This document shows positions 36,641 to 40,284 of a stretch of DNA of 40,284 nucleotides, piece after piece. Both the position numbers and the translations under genes were made by a program. Numbering within the stretch: position 1 is the first letter of the stretch; every line of letters starts with the position of its first letter. The notes beneath the pieces are model-generated. The model did no database searches, was not told the origin of the DNA, and saw only the letters and a program-made list of their open reading frames with translations. Source of the DNA: an uncultured Oscillospiraceae bacterium (GTDB lineage Bacteria; Bacillota; Clostridia; Oscillospirales; Oscillospiraceae); contig CAKTBC010000006.1 in assembly GCA_934533005.1 (NCBI GenBank), positions 1 through 40,284 on the forward strand, given 5' to 3'.

Positions 36641-38261
36641 ATGGTGGAAGGATGCGATCGTATACCAGATCTACCCGCGCAGCTTTCAGGACACCAACGG
36701 CGACGGGATCGGCGATCTGAACGGGATCACGATGCATCTGGATTACATCCGCGAGCTCGGCGCGGACACGGTGTGGCTCTGCCCGGTCTATGCCTCCCCC
36801 GGCGACGACAACGGCTACGATATCAGCGACTATTACGCCATCAACCCGGAGTTCGGCACGATGGAGGACTTTGACCGGCTGCTTGCCGCAGCGCACGAGC
36901 GGGGCATCCGCATTATCATGGATCTCGTCGTCAACCACACCTCCGACGAGCACGCGTGGTTCCGCGCAAGCCGTGCAAGCCGCGACAACCCCTTCCGGGA
37001 CTATTACATCTGGCGCGATACGCCGCCCAACCGCTGGCAGTCCTGGTTCGGCGGCCCGGCCTGGGAGTATGACGCCGCAACGAACTCGCACTATCTCCAC
37101 ATCTTCTCCCGCAAGCAGCCCGATCTCAACTGGGCCAACGCTGCGCTGCGCGAGGACATTTACCGGATGATGCGCTGGTGGCTCGATAAGGGCGTAGACG
37201 GTTTCCGCATGGATGTCATCAGCCTCATCGCGAAGCCTGAGCCCATTCCGTACAGCGGCGAGACCGATCTTTCCTCCGCCTGCAACCACAGGGAAAAAGT
37301 CCACGCCTATCTCCGCGAGATGAACGAGCGGGTGCTCTCGCACTACGACATTCTGACCGTCGGCGAGTGCCCGAATGTCACCGTGGAGGAGGCGACGCGC
37401 TACGCCGGCAGCGGCCGGCACGAGCTCGGCATGGTCTTCCCGTTTGAGCACACCGGTCTGACGGATGGCCGGTACGGCAAGTGGACGGATCAAAAGCCCT
37501 CGCTCACCGCGCTCAAGCAGGTGTTCGCCCGCTGGCAGGAGGGACTGCACGGCATTTCCTGGAACAGCCTTTTCTGGAGCAATCACGATCAGCCGCGCGC
37601 TGTGTCCCGCTTCGGGTGCGATCTGCCGGAATACCGGGACGCATCCGCCAAAATGCTCTGCCTGTGCCTGTATCTGATGCAGGGGACGCCGTTCATCTAT
37701 CAGGGCGAGGAGCTGGGCATGGCGAATGCCGGGTTTTTCGATCTTTCACAGTACCGCGATCTCGAAAGTCTCCGCGCGTACCGCGATCTTGTGGACGGCG
37801 GCACGCTGGACCAGCGGACAATGCTCCGGTTTCTCGCCTGCATCAGCCGCGACAACGCCCGGACGCCCATGCAGTGGAGCGGCGCGCTGTACGGCGGCTT
37901 TTCCACCGCCGCGCCGTGGATCGGGATGGGATGCAACTGGCGCGCGGTCAACGCCGAGCGGGAAGAGAGCGATTCCGGTTCCGTTCTTTCCTTCTATAAA
38001 CAGGTCCTCGCTTTCCGCAAAAACAACCCGCTCATCCGCGACGGCTCCTTCCGTCTGCTCTGGCCGGAGGATGAACATCTCTTCGCCTACGAGCGGCGGC
38101 TGGACGGGGAAGCCCTTCTGGTTCTGTGCAATTTCAGCAAGAAGGCCATTTCTCTGCCGGAGACGATCGCGTACACACCGCCGGATCTTCTCCTTTCCAA
38201 TCTCCCGGAGCACACGCCGAATGTGCTGCGCCCCTACGAGGCCATCGCAATACGGCGGTAA
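36630..38261 (+). CDS. GH13_31 alpha-glucosidase (oligo-1,6-glucosidase type)
   Basis: Intracellular exo-acting alpha-glucosidase, 543 aa, normal length for the group. The start WWKDAIVYQIYPRSF is typical. A calcium-type loop DTNGDGIGDL lies at 21-30, region I ends VVNHT (100-104), and QPDLN (163-167) is the signature of the oligo-1,6-glucosidase branch. DGFRMDVI holds the nucleophile Asp195, VGECPN holds the acid/base Glu246, and FWSNHDQPR holds Asp320. Substrates are probably isomaltose-, maltose- or trehalose-phosphate-like oligosaccharides; the exact one is undecided. It begins 11 nt before the regulator ends, with GGAGGGCGGG upstream, so it belongs to the kinase operon. Confidence 0.93.
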   Translation: MNTEWWKDAIVYQIYPRSFQDTNGDGIGDLNGITMHLDYIRELGADTVWLCPVYASPGDDNGYDISDYYAINPEFGTMEDFDRLLAAAHERGIRIIMDLVVNHTSDEHAWFRASRASRDNPFRDYYIWRDTPPNRWQSWFGGPAWEYDAATNSHYLHIFSRKQPDLNWANAALREDIYRMMRWWLDKGVDGFRMDVISLIAKPEPIPYSGETDLSSACNHREKVHAYLREMNERVLSHYDILTVGECPNVTVEEATRYAGSGRHELGMVFPFEHTGLTDGRYGKWTDQKPSLTALKQVFARWQEGLHGISWNSLFWSNHDQPRAVSRFGCDLPEYRDASAKMLCLCLYLMQGTPFIYQGEELGMANAGFFDLSQYRDLESLRAYRDLVDGGTLDQRTMLRFLACISRDNARTPMQWSGALYGGFSTAAPWIGMGCNWRAVNAEREESDSGSVLSFYKQVLAFRKNNPLIRDGSFRLLWPEDEHLFAYERRLDGEALLVLCNFSKKAISLPETIAYTPPDLLLSNLPEHTPNVLRPYEAIAIRR

Positions 38262-38277
38262 ATGCGTGAAATATGAC

Positions 38278-38313
38278 AAACGGGCGGGTCCTTCTTCGAG
38301 GGCCCGCCCGTTT
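38278..38313. terminator. Terminator between glucosidase and K+ channel genes
   Basis: AAACGGGCGGGTCC and GGGCCCGCCCGTTTT (38278-38291 with 38299-38313) form a GC-rich stem with T-runs on both exits. It lies between convergent genes, so it is probably used in both directions. Confidence 0.88.
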
Positions 38314-38324
38314 TCCTGCAAATT

Positions 38325-39536
38325 TCAAAAGGTGATCGTCGGCTTCGGCGCTTCCTTGCTGTAGAGAATCACGGTATCGCCCTCGGCAAGAACAAGCTTG
38401 CCGTAAGGCACGATCAGCTTCTTCCCGCGCCGCACCATGACGATGAACGACTGGCGGGAGATGTCGATATCCTTGATGGCAACGCCGTTCCAGTCGTGGT
38501 TTTTGCGCAGCGTGATCTCGCGCAGGTTGACCGGCCTGTCGCCCTTCATGTGCTCGGCGCCGATGACGAGCCGGTCTCCGGCCTTGAGCGCCACGTCGCC
38601 GCGGGGAATGATCGTATCGCCGCCGCGTTGGATGACCGCGAGGATCATCCCCTGCGGCAGATGCAGCTCGCGCACCGTTTTGCCAACCCAGAGATCACCG
38701 CGGTGGAGCTCGGTTTTGATGAAGTGCAGCTCTTCCTCCTCGGCATAGTCGCCAAGACGCTTGAGGCGCGTATACTGCTCCACGAAGCCGGCGGAGATGA
38801 TACCGGTCGGGATCGCCACCATGCCGACGCCGAGGAACGTGATGAATATGCCCATCGCCTTTCCGGCGGGCGTGATGGGGTAAATGTCGCCGTAGCCGAT
38901 GGTGAGCAGCGTCGAGACCGACCACCACACGCCGGAAAAAGCGTTTTTGAACACCTCCGGCTGCGCGTCGTGCTCGAGCGAGTACATACAAAGGCTCGAG
39001 CCAAGCATCAGCACAAGGATGATGAACACCGACGATAAAAGCTGCTGCTTTTTGCCGACGATGACCTCGGTGATGACGTTGAGTGAATCGTAATAGGCGT
39101 TGATGCGGAACAGCCGGAAAATACGTGCCACGCGGAAAAGCCGGAACGCCGCCGCGCCGGACGGGAAAAAGAACGGCAGATAAAACGGCAGGAACGAGAG
39201 CATATCAACGATGCCTCCGGCGGAAAGCACATATTTGGTGAGAGCATGTCCCTCGGTGAGCTGTGGGTACAGGCATTTCGCCGTAACGAGCCGGAGCGCG
39301 TAATCGAGCGCGAAGAAGGCGACCGTGATCTCCTCGGTGAGATCGAGCAGCGGTGCGTACTGCGCGCGGATGCCATCGAACGTGTTGGCAAACGCCCCGA
39401 CGAGGTTCACGATCAGCATCAGCGTGCTGATGATGTCGTACCCCTGGTTGATCGGATCGTCCACCACGCCCACCGACACCATTTTAAATAGGCGCGCCCG
39501 GAGCTCGTTCCATTTCTTTCCCTGCTCGGCCTGCAT
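38325..39536 (-). CDS. Voltage-sensor-type potassium channel with two RCK C-lobes
   Basis: Ion-transport-family channel, 403 aa, with six membrane segments. The S4-like helix has arginines at every third position (Arg132, 135, 138, 141, 144). The pore has the potassium filter TIGYGD (212-217). The cytoplasmic part holds two TrkA-C/RCK-C-like lobes: GDLWVGKTVRELHLP...PRGDVALKAGDRLVIGAE (about 275-330) and a second around HDWNGVAIKDIDI...PYGKLVLAEGDTVILY. No Rossmann-fold RCK-N domain (GxGxxG) precedes them, so NAD binding is unlikely. Ligand of the lobes unknown; c-di-AMP binds related RCK-C domains in other Firmicutes. GGAGGGAG lies upstream; monocistronic. Confidence 0.9.
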   Translation of the reverse strand: MQAEQGKKWNELRARLFKMVSVGVVDDPINQGYDIISTLMLIVNLVGAFANTFDGIRAQYAPLLDLTEEITVAFFALDYALRLVTAKCLYPQLTEGHALTKYVLSAGGIVDMLSFLPFYLPFFFPSGAAAFRLFRVARIFRLFRINAYYDSLNVITEVIVGKKQQLLSSVFIILVLMLGSSLCMYSLEHDAQPEVFKNAFSGVWWSVSTLLTIGYGDIYPITPAGKAMGIFITFLGVGMVAIPTGIISAGFVEQYTRLKRLGDYAEEEELHFIKTELHRGDLWVGKTVRELHLPQGMILAVIQRGGDTIIPRGDVALKAGDRLVIGAEHMKGDRPVNLREITLRKNHDWNGVAIKDIDISRQSFIVMVRRGKKLIVPYGKLVLAEGDTVILYSKEAPKPTITF

Positions 39537-39578
39537 CGGCTCTCTCCCTCCGTTCGATACAGCTTGACAAAATATTTT

Positions 39579-39606
39579 ATCATAGCCTGCCCGCCGGCGG
39601 CGTTAA
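39579..39606 (-). promoter_or_regulatory. Possible promoter of the K+ channel gene
   Basis: Minus-strand -35 TTAACG (39601-39606) and -10 TATGAT (39579-39584) with a 16-bp spacer, in an otherwise GC-rich gap. Confidence 0.45.
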
Positions 39607-39619
39607 GAACATGTTAAGG

Positions 39620-39668
39620 AAAGAGAGGCCCATCCCACGGCATTGCCGCAGAATGGGGCTCTCTTTTA
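39620..39668. terminator. Terminator downstream of the PNPOx-like gene
   Basis: AAAGAGAGCCCCATTC pairs with GGATGGGCCTCTCTTT across a roughly 15-nt loop containing GCGGCAATGCCG (39620-39667), with a CTTTCC exit on the minus strand. It lies between the flavin-binding protein gene and the channel promoter. Confidence 0.8.
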
Positions 39669-39678
39669 TTTTATGTAT

Positions 39679-40155
39679 TTATTTTTCCTGCACTTCCTTG
39701 CCGCTGATGTGCTCGATATCGATCACGTACATCTGCGCGGCTTTGCCGGCGTCGGCGATCTCGGCGTCTACCATGCTCTCCTCGGGATAGTACTTCATGG
39801 CGAAGCGCTTGAGGAGCGCCATGCTCTCCTCGCCGTACTCCGGCAGGCGGCAGCGGCCAAATACGACAGCGCTTTGCATATACGGCGCCCAGGCCTCGTC
39901 CCGGATGGTCTCGTTGCCGTACACGGTAAAGCACACCTTGTCGCACGCGCGGACCGCGTCGATCTTGTGTCCGGCGCGGGCGCCGTGGAAATAGATCTGG
40001 TTGGCTTCCTCGTCATAGAAGAAGTTGACCGGGATGGCGTAGGGGTAGCCGTCGTCCCCGTTCACCGCAAAAACGCCCCGGCGTTCGGTGTGCAGAAGCT
40101 TTTTTGCCGCTTCCACGCTGATCTCGTTTTTCTTTTTTCGCACGGGTCGGAACAT
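39679..40155 (-). CDS. Pyridoxamine 5'-phosphate oxidase-like flavoprotein (NimA-like)
   Basis: Split-barrel FMN-binding protein, 158 aa. Typical features: GVFAVNGDDGYPYAIPVNFFYDEE near the N-terminus, IYFHGARAGHKIDAVRACDKVCFTVYG (the usual 'H-x-A-x-x-G-x-K' flavin-contact segment) and SAVVFGRCRLPEYGEE. It resembles nitroimidazole-reductase-like members of gut anaerobes; the true substrate is unknown. AAGGAGGAAAAACC precedes the ATG. It follows rpoD by about 50 nt with no evident terminator, so partial co-transcription is possible. Confidence 0.9.
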   Translation of the reverse strand: MFRPVRKKKNEISVEAAKKLLHTERRGVFAVNGDDGYPYAIPVNFFYDEEANQIYFHGARAGHKIDAVRACDKVCFTVYGNETIRDEAWAPYMQSAVVFGRCRLPEYGEESMALLKRFAMKYYPEESMVDAEIADAGKAAQMYVIDIEHISGKEVQEK

Positions 40156-40205
40156 GGTTTTTCCTCCTTGTGAATTGGAAAAATTCCGCGGGGTCTGTTG
40201 AAATT

Positions 40206-40284
<79 letters not shown>

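Noticed and set aside
39564..39569. TTGACA on the plus strand as a promoter
   Set aside because: No -10 at suitable distance and no plus-strand gene follows.

Overview
The window looks like chromosomal DNA of a GC-rich, low-redundancy Firmicute of the gut Clostridia. My best guess is an Oscillospiraceae-like organism. The reasons are the clostridial rpmH-rnpA-yidD-yidC-khpB cluster, a YesM/YesN-type two-component system, Firmicutes-type promoters and strong AGGAGG ribosome binding sites, queT/queH queuosine salvage, a glycine riboswitch on an AGCS symporter, and a G/C-biased third codon position throughout. I saw no tRNA, rRNA or CRISPR array.

Layout. 1-2.3 kb: a lone serine recombinase with a candidate 28-bp crossover site, then a MalY/PatB-type C-S lyase. 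2.3-6.2 kb: the minus-strand operon rpmH-rnpA-yidD-yidC-khpB (ribosomal protein, RNase P and membrane insertion), with an unusual histidine-rich tandem-repeat protein where dnaA often lies. 6.2-8.7 kb: minus-strand operon queH-queT-sdaA. 8.7-12.9 kb: plus-strand dCMP deaminase, a GT-C-like membrane protein, and a winged-helix/cytidylyltransferase/choline-kinase fusion that suggests phosphocholine surface decoration. 12.9-14.7 kb: an alanine/glycine sodium symporter under a glycine riboswitch with terminator. 14.7-18.3 kb: a three-subunit molybdenum hydroxylase. 18.5-20.2 kb: a HerA-like ATPase. 20.2-22.5 kb: rplJ-rplL-rpsF-ssb-rpsR behind an L10 leader and attenuator, an uncommon gene fusion of two ribosomal operons. 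22.5-24.9 kb: a HAD phosphatase and a membrane-anchored protein of unknown function, transcribed divergently from back-to-back promoters. 24.9-28.2 kb: a compact phage-like cassette with an ImmR-type repressor, an ImmA-type metallopeptidase, a small unknown protein, and small and large terminase subunits, but no portal, capsid, tail or integrase. 28.3-38.3 kb: a maltodextrin locus with GH13 amylase, two ABC permeases and a binding lipoprotein on the minus strand, and sensor kinase, response regulator and GH13_31 glucosidase on the plus strand. 38.3-40.3 kb: a voltage-sensor-type K+ channel with two RCK-C lobes, a flavin-binding PNPOx-like protein, and the last codons of rpoD.

How parts fit together. 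Binding lipoprotein plus permeases would import malto-oligosaccharides, using an ATPase encoded elsewhere. The two GH13 enzymes lack signal peptides and would hydrolyse them inside the cell. The kinase/regulator pair divergent from the transport operon is the obvious controller. The most unusual part is the terminase cassette: its repressor promoter and its rightward promoter carry three copies of a CACG-N3-CGTG palindrome, placed as expected for a working genetic switch. Two ~125-130-bp palindrome-rich repeats (18.4 and 22.6 kb) belong to one dispersed family. All functional assignments are by reading motifs, with no database search.
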